A DNA stretch of 64,000 nt, from the NCBI RefSeq assembly GCF_030295915.1, contig NZ_AP027361.1, positions 3,832,846 to 3,896,845 on the forward strand, given 5' to 3'. A program made the translations under genes and the position numbers. Position 1 is the first letter of the stretch. Each line of letters starts with the position of its first letter. This document shows, in pieces, positions 43,236 through 54,883 of this stretch. A model generated the notes under the pieces. It saw only the letters and a list, made by a program, of their open reading frames with translations, did not search any database and was not told where the DNA came from. The stretch is from Thalassotalea sediminis. GTDB lineage: Bacteria > Pseudomonadota > Gammaproteobacteria > Enterobacterales > Alteromonadaceae.

Positions 43236-43994
43236 TTAAGCGATAATTACATTAACGCCATGTTTCAATAATGTTTTGTTTAATTCTGCGGGGAGATCTT
43301 CATCAGTCACTAAGTACTGAATTTGACTCCATGGAATTTCTAAATTTGGAATTTTACGATTGAACTTTTCTGATTCAACCATAACAATCACTTCACGCGA
43401 AACTTCAGCCATTACTTGGCTAAGGCCTAATAGCTCATTAAAGGTGGTAGTACCCCTCGCGACATCTATACCATCCGCGCCGATAAACAATTGATCAAAA
43501 TCATATGAACGAAGTACACTTTCAGCAACTTTACCTTGAAAAGATTCAGAATGTGGATCCCACGTACCCCCTGTCATAAGCATAGTGGGTTCATTTTCCA
43601 GTGCGTGAATATCAGATGCTATTGCAAGAGAATTGGTCATAACGACCAAACCTTCTTTCTTACCCAACTCTTTTACAAGTGCAGACGTAGTGCTACCGCT
43701 ATCTAAGATAATGCGATTATGATCTCTTATTAGGGTTGCAGCGCATTCAGCAATACTTTTTTTTCGTTTTGATACTTTTTCACTTTTAGGTTCAATAAGC
43801 TCGGTTGGTAAAGGCACAGCTCCACCGTACCGACGTAACAATAATCCACTATTTTCAAGAGCAGCAAGATCTTTACGGATCGTGACTTCTGATGTCTCAA
43901 ACTTCTTTGCTAATTGTTCAACGCTAACTTCACCGTGCTCATTGAGCTCAGTAATAATTATGTGACGTCGTTGTTTAGTATTTCGCTTGGTCAT
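43236..43994 (-). CDS. DeoR-family transcriptional regulator, likely of glmS
   Basis: 252 residues: N-terminal HTH_DeoR (KQRRHIIITELNEHGEVSVE, EVTIRKDLAALE, LLRRYGGAV) and a C-terminal sugar-phosphate sensor domain (IILDSGSTTSALVKEL, LFIGADGIDVARG). DeoR-type repressors of this kind sense phosphorylated sugars. Position 18 bp before glmS on the same strand suggests autoregulation and control of amino-sugar synthesis, responding perhaps to glucosamine-6-phosphate. The ligand is inference. Confidence 0.88.
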   Translation of the reverse strand: MTKRNTKQRRHIIITELNEHGEVSVEQLAKKFETSEVTIRKDLAALENSGLLLRRYGGAVPLPTELIEPKSEKVSKRKKSIAECAATLIRDHNRIILDSGSTTSALVKELGKKEGLVVMTNSLAIASDIHALENEPTMLMTGGTWDPHSESFQGKVAESVLRSYDFDQLFIGADGIDVARGTTTFNELLGLSQVMAEVSREVIVMVESEKFNRKIPNLEIPWSQIQYLVTDEDLPAELNKTLLKHGVNVIIA

Positions 43995-44088
43995 AGTTTC
44001 GATTGGTAACCCTAAATTTCAAACCGAAAGTTATTATATGAATAATGTAAATTTATTCAAGTGATTCTTTTATCGCAAAATTCGTAAA

Positions 44089-44130
44089 ATTCACTATATT
44101 TAGTTCATTAACTTTTCTTTTATAGTGAAT
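44089..44130. promoter_or_regulatory. Perfect 10-bp inverted repeat just upstream of the MCP gene
   Basis: ATTCACTATA (44089-44098) and TATAGTGAAT (44121-44130) are exact reverse complements separated by 22 nt. The right arm ends 7 nt before the MCP ATG, where a ribosome site would lie. Either a pair of protein-binding half-sites in the 143-bp divergent deoR/MCP region, or an RNA hairpin that could mask translation initiation. Confidence 0.5.
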
Positions 44131-44137
44131 AGCTTAT

Positions 44138-45772
44138 ATGAATTTAAATAGTATTCGCGTTAAGTACACTGCGATGTTCAGTTTTATTGCATTAACCTTT
44201 GTTGTGTTAGTGCTTTTAAATTTTAACCTCGTCAATAGAACGCAAAATGGCATGGAGCTTTTTGGCCAAAATTTTAACCCAGCAATTTCAGCAGTATTGA
44301 ATGCCGATAGAGATTTATATCAAGCAAGAGTTGCTGAATTAGAGGCTTTATTAAATAGTAACGACAATAGTGCTATTGAAAAGCATTTAGCAAGCTTTGA
44401 TGAGAACGCCAAACAAGCCTATGACCGTATGCAAGAGTTCAAAGCTTTGCTAAATCAGTATCCAGAAGTTTCTAGCAAACTAAAAGCATTTAATACGACT
44501 TACGAAAATTGGAACAACACTGCGCGTAACGTGTTTGACTTACTAAAACGCCAACAACTAGAACAAGCTAGCGCATTAAGTAACGGAAAGTCACTAACAC
44601 TATTTAACGAATTGAGAGCGTTTTACAATATTGCTGGTGAAGTAGCAGACAAATCTAGCGCAACAATCAGTGAAGAGACAATTAACGCCGTAGAAAATGG
44701 CCAAACACTTTTAATCATTATAAGTATTATCGTCATTATACTTACAACAACTATCGGTATTTTGGCACCTAAAGCGATGGCTGATGCGTTAGAAGGATTA
44801 TCCGCCAAATTAAATGAGTTAAATAGCGGCAATGGCGATTTAACTAAGCGACTAAATAGCACAAGAAAAGATGAAATAGGTGATGTATCAAATCACATTG
44901 ACGAATTAATTGAAGGATTAGCTGAATTGATTAAATCAATCGTTCAACAGTCTAGTTCCGTCATTACCGGCGTAGGCCAGTTAAATAGTGGTGCGCATGA
45001 AATCGAAAATACAAGTCTGCAACAAACAGATGCCGTAGATGCTATCGCTACGGCGGTAAATGAAATGTCATATGCAATTAAGGAGGTCGCGGAAAATGCG
45101 CATTTAACGGCACAAGAAGTTAATACTGTTAACCAGTTAACCGCAGAAGGTAAACAAATTACCACAGAAGCTGCCAATGAAATGCATGCACTGTCTGACA
45201 CTGTTAGCCAAGCTACCGAGGCTATTAGAAAGTTGTCTGAAAACTCATCAGATATTGCCTCTGTACTCGATGTTATTAGAGGCATAGCAGAACAAACAAA
45301 TTTACTTGCCTTAAATGCCGCAATAGAAGCTGCGCGAGCAGGAGAGCAAGGGCGTGGTTTTGCAGTGGTCGCCGATGAGGTCAGAACGCTTGCTGCAAGA
45401 ACACAACAATCAACTGAAGATATACATGTCATGATTGAAACGCTTAAAAATGGTGTCGATGAGGCTGTTTTAGCAATTAATAAAGGTAACGAAGCTACCA
45501 AGACAGGTGTTGAGCTCTCCGATCAAACATTGTCAGCATTTGATAAAATTTCTATCGCTTCTAACCATGTGATTGAAGCGTCATCTCAAACCGCAACTGC
45601 TACTGAAGAACAAAGCCAAGTTGCCGAGGAAGTAAGTAAAAACGTTACCATGTTAGCCGATCAAACGTCAGCCAATCATCAAATGGCAAAAACCAATGGC
45701 AACGATGCAATGAATATTCTCAGCCAAGCACAAGAACTTAATGATTCCGTTTCAAGGTTTAAACTAGAATAA
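44138..45772 (+). CDS. Methyl-accepting chemotaxis protein
   Basis: 544 residues: membrane helix 1 (about 10-31), a four-helix periplasmic sensor (about 32-188), membrane helix 2 (about 190-213), HAMP (about 213-268), and the long cytoplasmic methyl-accepting coil with the hairpin tip [20 protein letters not shown] and [15 protein letters not shown]. No C-terminal CheR/CheB pentapeptide. Transcribed divergently from the DeoR regulator; no chemotaxis kinase is in the window. The ribosome site before the ATG is poor. Signal unknown. Confidence 0.93.
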   Translation: MNLNSIRVKYTAMFSFIALTFVVLVLLNFNLVNRTQNGMELFGQNFNPAISAVLNADRDLYQARVAELEALLNSNDNSAIEKHLASFDENAKQAYDRMQEFKALLNQYPEVSSKLKAFNTTYENWNNTARNVFDLLKRQQLEQASALSNGKSLTLFNELRAFYNIAGEVADKSSATISEETINAVENGQTLLIIISIIVIILTTTIGILAPKAMADALEGLSAKLNELNSGNGDLTKRLNSTRKDEIGDVSNHIDELIEGLAELIKSIVQQSSSVITGVGQLNSGAHEIENTSLQQTDAVDAIATAVNEMSYAIKEVAENAHLTAQEVNTVNQLTAEGKQITTEAANEMHALSDTVSQATEAIRKLSENSSDIASVLDVIRGIAEQTNLLALNAAIEAARAGEQGRGFAVVADEVRTLAARTQQSTEDIHVMIETLKNGVDEAVLAINKGNEATKTGVELSDQTLSAFDKISIASNHVIEASSQTATATEEQSQVAEEVSKNVTMLADQTSANHQMAKTNGNDAMNILSQAQELNDSVSRFKLE

Positions 45773-45797
45773 AAAAGGGAGCTATCAATTTGCTCCC
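45771..45797 (-). terminator. Intrinsic terminator of glmU
   Basis: On the minus strand, stem GGGAGC/GCTCCC (45792-45797 with 45777-45782, 9-nt loop) is followed by six T. It lies 12 bp beyond the glmU stop and touches the MCP stop codon, so the two convergent genes are packed tightly. Confidence 0.85.
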
Positions 45798-45809
45798 TGA
45801 AGATCTTTA

Positions 45810-47171
45810 TTACTGTTTTTTAGTAGGGCGTTGCCAACCATCAATATTACGCTGTTTTCCTCGTGCTACTGCTAATTGTTCTTTCTCAACATCTTTTGCG
45901 ATTACTGAACCTGCACCAACCGTAGCTTTTTCACTAATAAAAACAGGCGCTACAAGAGATGTATTTGAACCAATAAATGCATTATCGCCAATAATAGTTT
46001 GTGATTTATTGACACCATCATAATTACAGGTAATCGTGCCTGCGCCAACATTTACATTTTGACCGATGTTTGCATCGCCTAGATACGTCAAATGACCAGA
46101 CTTACTGCCTTCACCTAGAATGGTTTTTTTCATCTCTACGAAGTTGCCTACATGTGAATCTTTATTCATTACAGAGCCAGGTCTAATTCTAGCAAAAGGT
46201 CCAACAGAACAAAGATCACCTATCACCGCACCTTCAACAATGGTATTTGGCTTAACTTCAGCGAATTCTCCGATAGTACAATCTTTTAATATACAGTTAG
46301 CGCCTATTTTTACGCCATCAGCTAAAACAACTTCACCTTCGAAAATACAATTGACGTCTATTTTAACTTCCTGACCGATAAGCAGCTTTCCTCTAATATC
46401 AATACGATTCGGATCTCGTAAACTCGCGCCATTTAGCATTAAAGCCTCTGCTTCTCTTAGCTGAAATGCTCGCTCTAACGCTGCTAATTGAACTCTATTG
46501 TTCGCACCTTCAACTTCAACTTCCGTCTCAGGGTGTGCGGTGGCAATTAATTTACCTTCATTATGACAAGCAGCAATAATATCTGTTAAATAATACTCGC
46601 CTTGTGCATTATCGTTCGACAAGTTTGCTAACCATCGTTTTAAATCACCGCCATTTGCTAACAAAATCCCTGTATTACATTCATTAATCGCTAGCTCTTC
46701 GGCTGTCGCATCCTTCTGCTCAACTATACCAACTACGTTGCCAGATTCTCTGACAATACGGCCATACCCCGTGGGGTTAGTTAGATTAACCGTTAGCAAT
46801 GACATACCGTTATCAGGTTTAGCATCAATTAACTGTTGTAAAGTCGAAACTTTCGTTAACGGTACATCTCCATAAAGCACAAGTACGTTTTCATCATCTT
46901 TAAGGTAAGGGGTAGCCATATTTACTGCATGCCCAGTACCTAACTGTTCAGCTTGTTCAACAAAGGTAAGATCTTCACCTGTGATACGCGCTTGAAGTAT
47001 TTCTCCACCAAATCCATACACCATATATATATTGTCTGCATTAACACAACGAGCTGCATCAATGACATGTTCGACCATTGGTTTATCAGCAATAGCATGT
47101 AATACCTTTGGTAAAGAAGATTTCATGCGAGTACCTTTACCCGCAGCTAAAATGACGACAGAGAGTGACAT
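45810..47171 (-). CDS. glmU: Bifunctional UDP-GlcNAc pyrophosphorylase / glucosamine-1-phosphate N-acetyltransferase
   Basis: Last two steps to UDP-GlcNAc. 453 residues: N-terminal nucleotidyltransferase with [18 protein letters not shown] (about 8-25), VLYGDVPL (about 98-105) and [12 protein letters not shown]-terminal left-handed beta-helix hexapeptide repeats (about 250-440) with [20 protein letters not shown] and [14 protein letters not shown]. Length as in E. coli (456). Follows the ATP synthase operon, as in many gammaproteobacteria. Confidence 0.98.
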   Translation of the reverse strand: MSLSVVILAAGKGTRMKSSLPKVLHAIADKPMVEHVIDAARCVNADNIYMVYGFGGEILQARITGEDLTFVEQAEQLGTGHAVNMATPYLKDDENVLVLYGDVPLTKVSTLQQLIDAKPDNGMSLLTVNLTNPTGYGRIVRESGNVVGIVEQKDATAEELAINECNTGILLANGGDLKRWLANLSNDNAQGEYYLTDIIAACHNEGKLIATAHPETEVEVEGANNRVQLAALERAFQLREAEALMLNGASLRDPNRIDIRGKLLIGQEVKIDVNCIFEGEVVLADGVKIGANCILKDCTIGEFAEVKPNTIVEGAVIGDLCSVGPFARIRPGSVMNKDSHVGNFVEMKKTILGEGSKSGHLTYLGDANIGQNVNVGAGTITCNYDGVNKSQTIIGDNAFIGSNTSLVAPVFISEKATVGAGSVIAKDVEKEQLAVARGKQRNIDGWQRPTKKQ

Positions 47172-47378
47172 AGTTCATCCGTTACTTTTGATTTGTTATT
47201 AATCCCTGTTTTAAATATTACAAATACAGGGCTTCGATAGCATCATAGTGCGATATTATCAAAAGATTGTGAAGTAAAGTATTCCGTTAAACATTATTTT
47301 CTTATTCGCTTTATTTATAGCACCTTTGAAAATTATACGTTCAATTAATAACCTAAACTTTGGTGAAGGGAATCACGA

Positions 47379-47609
47379 ATGTTGTTTTAACTAATTGGTA
47401 GCTTCACCATTTATTAATGCACGTTAACGTTATCAGCCTCTGCAATAGGAAGTGGTAGCGAAATAGAAACAACATTTTATCAAACAGCTGCGAAGCAAAA
47501 CGCAGTAGGTGGACTGTTAACAGGGTGCGGAGAACGCCTTTGTGGATGGGGAATTCGTATAGAGCATTACACAACTCAAGTATCACCTTGTCACAATAAT
47601 GATTTTTAA
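47379..47609 (+). pseudogene. Decayed small secreted-protein gene (DUF6289-like)
   Basis: An uninterrupted frame of 63 codons (47418-47609) reads LTLSASAIGSGSEIETTFYQ, a segment with CGERLCGWG, and HYTTQVSPCHNNDF, like small secreted Cys-containing proteins (the DUF6289 type as I remember it). It has no start codon. An ATG at 47379 with GAAGGG upstream is in the same frame but is stopped by TAA at 47388 and again at 47415. Another frame supplies signal-peptide-like VASPFINA just before (from 47398), so one or more small indels probably broke the gene; sequencing error is the alternative. Confidence 0.4.
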
Positions 47610-47661
47610 TTATTTGACTACATCCATACAACACCTGACTGCTAGACAGATCTAACCATAA

Positions 47662-47687
47662 AAAAAGCGACCTGATGGTCGCTTTTT
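47662..47687 (-). terminator. Intrinsic terminator of the atp operon
   Basis: Perfect stem of 11 bp: AAAAAGCGACC (47662-47672) / GGTCGCTTTTT (47677-47687) with a TGAT loop; T-run on the minus strand, 35 bp after the atpC stop. Confidence 0.9.
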
Positions 47688-47721
47688 CATTCACTAAAAC
47701 TTAGTGGTTTTTAACTACTCG

Positions 47722-48141
47722 TTACTTTTTCTTAGCCGCTTGAATTACGCGTAATTGAGCAACAGCGCGTGCTAGTTCAGCAGCAACTTCTGCATAATCC
47801 ACATCATCGCCATGAGCGTTCATGTGAGCTTCTGCGCGTTGTTTTGCGTCAATAGCAGCTTGTTCATCTAAGTCGTCAACACGGGTAGCAACATCAGCTA
47901 ACACAGTGACATGATTAGGCTGAACCTCAAGCATACCGCCTGAAAGGTAAAGAACTTCTTCTTCTCCACCATATTTTACAATTCGAGCCATACCAGGTTT
48001 TAGTGAGGTCAGCAAAGGTGCGTGACCAGGCATAATACCTAACTCACCTTCGCTACCTGTGATCTGTAATGATTCTATGCGACCAGAAAACAATTGTTCC
48101 TCGGCACTTACTACATCCAGATTTACAGTTGTTAAAGACAT
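47722..48141 (-). CDS. atpC: ATP synthase F1 epsilon subunit
   Basis: Central-stalk subunit that links gamma to the c ring and can inhibit hydrolysis. 139 residues, as in E. coli: N-terminal beta-sandwich ([54 protein letters not shown]) and a C-terminal helical hairpin. Last gene of the operon. AGGAGG precedes the ATG, itself just after a strong hairpin in the 47-bp gap from atpD. Confidence 0.97.
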   Translation of the reverse strand: MSLTTVNLDVVSAEEQLFSGRIESLQITGSEGELGIMPGHAPLLTSLKPGMARIVKYGGEEEVLYLSGGMLEVQPNHVTVLADVATRVDDLDEQAAIDAKQRAEAHMNAHGDDVDYAEVAAELARAVAQLRVIQAAKKK

Positions 48142-48156
48142 ATTGACCTCCTAAGG

Positions 48157-48180
48157 GGTGACTATAAACCTATAGTCACC
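48157..48180 (-). promoter_or_regulatory. Intercistronic hairpin between atpD and atpC
   Basis: Perfect 10-bp stem GGTGACTATA (48157-48166) / TATAGTCACC (48171-48180) with an AACC loop on the plus strand. In the mRNA it lies just after the atpD stop and just before the atpC Shine-Dalgarno, without a U-run, so it is not a terminator. A role in mRNA stability or in tuning atpC translation is inferred. Confidence 0.6.
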
Positions 48181-48188
48181 AGCTTTCA

Positions 48189-49586
<1,398 letters not shown>

Positions 49587-49603
49587 TTAAATTTAATCTT
49601 TGC

Positions 49604-50464
49604 CTACACCGCTGCAGCACCAGCACATATCTCACTCAATTCTTGAGTAATACTTGCTTGACGCGCTTTGTTGTATACCAATTGTAAGTTATCGATTAAG
49701 TCACCCGCATTATCTGTTGCGGCTTTCATCGCAATCATACGAGCTGCTTGCTCACATGCGAGGTTTTCAACCACGCCTTGGTACACCTGAGACTCTGTAT
49801 AACGAACTAATAATTGATCAAGTAATACTTGAGCATCAGGTTCATATAAGTAATCCCAACGATGTTGAATTGCGTCATCGTCTGACTTAGGCAAAGGTAA
49901 AAGTTGATCGATATTCGGCTGTTGCGTCATGGTGTTTACAAATTTATTGTAAACCACATAAAGCTTGTCTATTTTGCCGTTGTCATAGGCATCTAACATC
50001 ACACGTACTGAACCAATAAGGTCAGTAACGGATGGTGTATCACCTAAACCAGAAACCTGTGCTGTTACGTTTGCGCCCATGTTGTTAAAAAAGGCAGTTG
50101 CTTTTGAGCCAACTACACAAAATTCAACTTCAGCGCCATCTGCTTGCCATTTAGCAGCATCTGATAACACAGACTTAAATAAGTTAATATTCAAGCCACC
50201 ACATAATCCTCGGTCAGTAGAGACAACGATATAGCCTACACGCTTGACCTCACGTTCTTCCAAATATGGATGACGATATTCAAGGTTACCAAGCGCGATG
50301 TGACCGATCACATTTCGCATATTTTCAGCGTATGGACGAGATGCAGCCATAGCATCTTGCGCGCGGCGCATTTTGCTGGCTGCTACCATTTCCATTGCGC
50401 TGGTGATTTTCTGCGTATTTTGTACGCTTCCAATCTTCGATTTTATCTCTTTAGCGCCGGACAT
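49604..50464 (-). CDS. atpG: ATP synthase F1 gamma subunit
   Basis: Rotor shaft. 286 residues with the typical N-terminal helix [20 protein letters not shown] and [23 protein letters not shown] in the middle, and the C-terminal helix [20 protein letters not shown] (in parts). 28-bp gap to atpA. Confidence 0.98.
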   Translation of the reverse strand: MSGAKEIKSKIGSVQNTQKITSAMEMVAASKMRRAQDAMAASRPYAENMRNVIGHIALGNLEYRHPYLEEREVKRVGYIVVSTDRGLCGGLNINLFKSVLSDAAKWQADGAEVEFCVVGSKATAFFNNMGANVTAQVSGLGDTPSVTDLIGSVRVMLDAYDNGKIDKLYVVYNKFVNTMTQQPNIDQLLPLPKSDDDAIQHRWDYLYEPDAQVLLDQLLVRYTESQVYQGVVENLACEQAARMIAMKAATDNAGDLIDNLQLVYNKARQASITQELSEICAGAAAV

Positions 50465-50492
50465 GACTATTCTCTCCGAAAAGGTTAACTAA

Positions 50493-52034
50493 TTACCAAG
50501 TTTGCGTAGACTTGAAAGTATCAAGTGCTTTCGCTAAACCTGCTTCGATTTCTTTATCGTAATTACCACTTTCGTTGATCTTAGCCATCAACTCAGCATG
50601 CTCGCTAGTTACGTAGCTGTGTAAAGCAGCTTCGAAATCACCGATATTTGCTAGGTCTACGTCGTTTAAATAACCTTTTTCAGCAGCGAAAAGCGAAACT
50701 GCAGTTTCAGCAACTGATAATGGGCTATATTGCTTTTGCTTCATTAATTCAGTTACACGTTGACCATGTTCTAACTGTTCACGTGTTGCGTCATCTAAGT
50801 CAGAAGCAAACTGAGCAAAAGCTGCAAGCTCACGATATTGAGCAAGTGCTAAACGAATACCGCCACCAAGCTTTTTGATGATTTTTGTTTGCGCTGCACC
50901 ACCTACACGAGAAACTGAAAGACCAGCATTAACAGCAGGACGAATACCTGAGTTAAATAAATCTGTCTCAAGGAAGATTTGACCATCTGTAATTGAAATT
51001 ACGTTGGTTGGTACGAATGCAGATACGTCACCTGCTTGCGTTTCAATAATTGGTAATGCTGTTAAAGAACCTGTTTTGCCCTTAACTTCACCATTGGTGA
51101 AACGTTCAACATACTCTTCATTTACACGAGCAGCACGTTCTAATAAACGTGAATGCAAGTAGAATACGTCACCTGGGTATGCTTCACGTCCTGGTGGACG
51201 ACGAAGTAATAGTGAAATTTGACGATATGCTACCGCTTGCTTAGAAAGATCATCATAAACAATCAATGCATCTTCACCGCGGTCACGGAAGTATTCGCCC
51301 ATTGCACAACCAGAGTATGGTGCAAGGTATTGAAGTGCAGCAGCTTCAGAAGCTGAAGCAACAACAACAATAGTGTTATCTAATGCGCCGTGCTCTTCTA
51401 AGCTACGAACAACGTTTGCTACTGTAGAAGCTTTTTGACCAATAGCAACATAGATAGACTTAATACCTGTGTTCTTTTGGTTAATAATCGCATCTAACGC
51501 AATCGCTGATTTACCGATTTGACGGTCACCAATGATAAGTTCACGTTGACCACGACCAATTGGAATCATAGAGTCAATTGACTTGATACCTGTTTGAACT
51601 GGTTGGTCTACTGATTTACGTTCAATTACACCCGGTGCTACTACTTCAACTGGAGAAAAGCCGTCATTTTCTATCGGACCTTTACCATCAATTGGCTCAC
51701 CTAATGTGTTTACTACGCGGCCTAATAGACCACGACCTACTGGTACTTCCAATATACGGCCAGTACCTTTTACTTTTACGCCTTCTGCAAGGTCCGCATA
51801 TGGACCCATTACTACCGCACCTACCGAATCACGGTCAAGGTTTAACGCGATAGCGTAGCGGTTACCAGGAAGTTCAATCATCTCACCTTGCATTGCGTCT
51901 GCAAGACCGTGGATGCGAATAATACCGTCAGTTACAGAAACGATAGTACCTTCGTTACGAGCTTCGCTGACAACGTCAAACTGTTCAATACGTTTTTTGA
52001 TCAGTTCAGCGATTTCAGTGGAATTCAGTTGCAT
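50493..52034 (-). CDS. atpA: ATP synthase F1 alpha subunit
   Basis: Non-catalytic nucleotide-binding subunit. 513 residues, the E. coli length; Walker [10 protein letters not shown] (about 169-177), the following [28 protein letters not shown] and the arginine-finger region [11 protein letters not shown]. 13 bp after atpH. Confidence 0.99.
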   Translation of the reverse strand: MQLNSTEIAELIKKRIEQFDVVSEARNEGTIVSVTDGIIRIHGLADAMQGEMIELPGNRYAIALNLDRDSVGAVVMGPYADLAEGVKVKGTGRILEVPVGRGLLGRVVNTLGEPIDGKGPIENDGFSPVEVVAPGVIERKSVDQPVQTGIKSIDSMIPIGRGQRELIIGDRQIGKSAIALDAIINQKNTGIKSIYVAIGQKASTVANVVRSLEEHGALDNTIVVVASASEAAALQYLAPYSGCAMGEYFRDRGEDALIVYDDLSKQAVAYRQISLLLRRPPGREAYPGDVFYLHSRLLERAARVNEEYVERFTNGEVKGKTGSLTALPIIETQAGDVSAFVPTNVISITDGQIFLETDLFNSGIRPAVNAGLSVSRVGGAAQTKIIKKLGGGIRLALAQYRELAAFAQFASDLDDATREQLEHGQRVTELMKQKQYSPLSVAETAVSLFAAEKGYLNDVDLANIGDFEAALHSYVTSEHAELMAKINESGNYDKEIEAGLAKALDTFKSTQTW

Positions 52035-52047
52035 GCTCTGTTCCCCG

Positions 52048-52581
52048 TTAAGATTGCATTGTTGTTGCTAAGCGGTTCAATTTACCTTTGACTGAACCAT
52101 CGATTACCATGTCACCAGCTTTAATAACTAAGCCTGACACTATGCTTGCATCTACACTACAATTGAGCTTTACTTTTCGAGCCAAGCGCTTCTCAAGCGC
52201 GGCACTAATACTAGATTGTTGGTCAGCTGTTAATTCAACAGCAGACAAAACATCCACAGTAATTTCTTTCTCATATTCGGCTTTTAACATACCGAACTGT
52301 TCAGAAACTTGTGGTAGTACCAACAAACGTTCGTTTTCAGCCATTACTTTAATTAAGTTCTGGCCCTGTGGATTCAGTTGTTCGTCACATACTTTGATGA
52401 ACAAGTCTTGTGCTTGTTCAACAGATGCTCCGCCTGATAAATAGCTGGTCATTGTTTCATTAGTCGAAACTTCTGACGCAAACACTAGCATTTCTTGCCA
52501 AGCATCTACCGCACCAGCTGCCACAGCATATTCAAACGCTGCTTTAGCATAGGGACGAGCGATTGTTGTCAATTCAGACAT
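52048..52581 (-). CDS. atpH: ATP synthase F1 delta subunit
   Basis: Stator cap linking F1 alpha to the b subunits. 177 residues: N-terminal [21 protein letters not shown] motif (in two overlapping parts) and the C-terminal [19 protein letters not shown], typical of the OSCP/delta family. 13-bp gap to atpF. Confidence 0.97.
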   Translation of the reverse strand: MSELTTIARPYAKAAFEYAVAAGAVDAWQEMLVFASEVSTNETMTSYLSGGASVEQAQDLFIKVCDEQLNPQGQNLIKVMAENERLLVLPQVSEQFGMLKAEYEKEITVDVLSAVELTADQQSSISAALEKRLARKVKLNCSVDASIVSGLVIKAGDMVIDGSVKGKLNRLATTMQS

Positions 52582-52594
52582 GCCCTATACCCTC

Positions 52595-53065
52595 TTAAAG
52601 TTCTGCTACTAGTTTATCTAAGATGTCGCTATGTGCAGCGGCATCAATTGAACGCTCGAGAATTTTCTCGGCACCGGCTACAGCAAGAACAGCTACTTGT
52701 TTACGTAACTCTTCTTTTGCACGGTTGCGTTCAGACTCAATTTCTGTATGGCCAGCAGCTAAGATTTTCTCTTTTTCTGCTTGCGCTTTGTCGGCAGCAT
52801 CTTCAATTAATTGTGCTTCACGCTTTTTAGCTGCTTCGATAATTTCAGCAGCTTGCGCTTTAGCTTCTTTTAATTGTGCTGTTGCTTTTTCTTGCGCTAA
52901 AGCAAGATCTTTAGCAGCACGGTCAGATGCAGCTAGACCATCAGCAATGGTTTTCTGACGAGTTTCAATAGCAGCGATAATTGGCGGCCATACAAACTTC
53001 ATACAGAAAATTACGAATACGACAAATGCGATCATTTCACTGACAAAAGTGACATTTACGTTCAT
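52595..53065 (-). CDS. atpF: ATP synthase F0 b subunit
   Basis: Peripheral stalk. 156 residues: one N-terminal membrane helix ([20 protein letters not shown]), then a long Ala/Lys/Glu-rich coiled coil. A near-perfect Shine-Dalgarno (TAGGAGGT) precedes the ATG, which suits the need for two copies per complex. Confidence 0.97.
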   Translation of the reverse strand: MNVNVTFVSEMIAFVVFVIFCMKFVWPPIIAAIETRQKTIADGLAASDRAAKDLALAQEKATAQLKEAKAQAAEIIEAAKKREAQLIEDAADKAQAEKEKILAAGHTEIESERNRAKEELRKQVAVLAVAGAEKILERSIDAAAHSDILDKLVAEL

Positions 53066-53115
53066 TTGTGTACCTCCTATTAAAATTCGCGGTTAAAAAA
53101 GTCTAAAAAATTTAA

Positions 53116-53364
<249 letters not shown>

Positions 53365-53401
53365 TTATTAAAGTAAAATTAAAAGTTAAAAAATTAAATT
53401 T

Positions 53402-53465
53402 TTTCGGGTTTCCTTACCCTTTGCCCTTCGGGCCGGCTAATTGCCGTTCTAACCTAATCCCGAAA
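53402..53465 (-). promoter_or_regulatory. Structured spacer between atpB and atpE
   Basis: Outer stem TTTCGGG (53402-53408) / CCCGAAA (53459-53465) encloses two small hairpins, GCCC-TTC-GGGC (53423-53433) and CGGC-TAATT-GCCG (53434-53446). It begins just at the atpB stop and is followed by a poly-A/U stretch before the atpE Shine-Dalgarno. It may set the high c-subunit yield by protecting or separating the atpE message. The fold was read by eye. Confidence 0.5.
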
Positions 53466-53467
53466 GG

Positions 53468-54292
<825 letters not shown>

Positions 54293-54313
54293 CTAATGAT
54301 TAAAGTTTAAATT

Positions 54314-54706
54314 CTAATTTCTATAAAAAATCGGTGTTAACAGTGATGAAATCACCGCTAAGCAATATGTTGTAAAAAAAGGGCCTGGAATAATAACTAA
54401 AAACTTAAATGCCAAAGCAAATAAAAACACAGATAACCCTAATTTTAACTTCACGCCACTATAAAAAGATTCAACAACTTTTTTGGACGCTTGTGCGCCA
54501 GCATATCTAAAAGCTTTAATGGCAAACACGCCGTTTGGAAGTATTCCTATCACCCCGCCAGCAAAAGCGGATTGAGCAAAACTTACTCCCAACAAAATAT
54601 AACTAACTGAAGTACAGATAATCACAGTTAACACCATGATTAAAAATTGCATTAACGCTAACTTTCGTCCTGCGGTGGTTAATACATTGTTTTGCCTATT
54701 TATCAC
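54314..54706 (-). CDS. atpI: ATP synthase assembly protein AtpI
   Basis: Small membrane protein assisting c-ring assembly and Mg2+ supply. The best start is GTG at 54706: GAGGAG lies 5 nt upstream, giving 130 residues; the TTG at 54718 would place the ribosome site inside the gene. Four hydrophobic helices are seen; SFAQSAFAGGVIGILPNGVFA is characteristic. First gene of the atp operon, 30 bp before atpB. Confidence 0.92.
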   Translation of the reverse strand: MINRQNNVLTTAGRKLALMQFLIMVLTVIICTSVSYILLGVSFAQSAFAGGVIGILPNGVFAIKAFRYAGAQASKKVVESFYSGVKLKLGLSVFLFALAFKFLVIIPGPFFTTYCLAVISSLLTPIFYRN

Positions 54707-54753
54707 AAGGCTCCTCAACGAAAATCTTCGTAAAACCTGTACTTTTTTTCAGC

Positions 54754-54777
54754 GACTTTTTCAACTTGAAAAAAGTC
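54754..54777 (-). promoter_or_regulatory. Hairpin at the expected 5' end of the atp transcript
   Basis: GACTTTTTCAA (54754-54764) pairs with TTGAAAAAAGTC (54766-54777), with one bulged A and a single-base loop in the strict form. It begins at the transcription start predicted from the promoter at 54784-54811. It could protect the long atp mRNA from 5'-end-dependent decay, or be a protein-binding palindrome. Confidence 0.5.
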
Positions 54778-54783
54778 AGCGCA

Positions 54784-54811
54784 AGTATACTGAATTACAG
54801 CGTTAATGCAA
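54784..54811 (-). promoter_or_regulatory. Sigma-70 promoter of the atp operon
   Basis: Minus-strand -35 TTGCAT (54806-54811), 16-bp spacer, -10 TATACT (54784-54789). Located 78 bp upstream of the atpI GTG and downstream of the parB terminator. Confidence 0.65.
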
Positions 54812-54813
54812 CA

Positions 54814-54836
54814 AAAGAGGGCGTTTGTTGCCCTCT
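54814..54836 (-). terminator. Terminator of parAB
   Basis: Stem AGAGGGC (54816-54822) / GCCCTCT (54830-54836), 7-nt loop, followed on the minus strand by four T. It sits between parB and the atp promoter. Confidence 0.7.
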
Positions 54837-54883
54837 ATATGTGCGAATATCTTATATTGTTTATAAATTAAATTAACAAATTT

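Noticed and set aside
44944..45501. Minus-strand 185-codon ORF inside the MCP gene
   Set aside because: Shadow of the conserved methyl-accepting domain; no ribosome site and no family resemblance.
47404..47694. Minus-strand 96-codon ORF between atpC and glmU
   Set aside because: Its start lies inside the atp terminator, composition is not protein-like, and it is antisense to the better plus-strand frame of the decayed gene.
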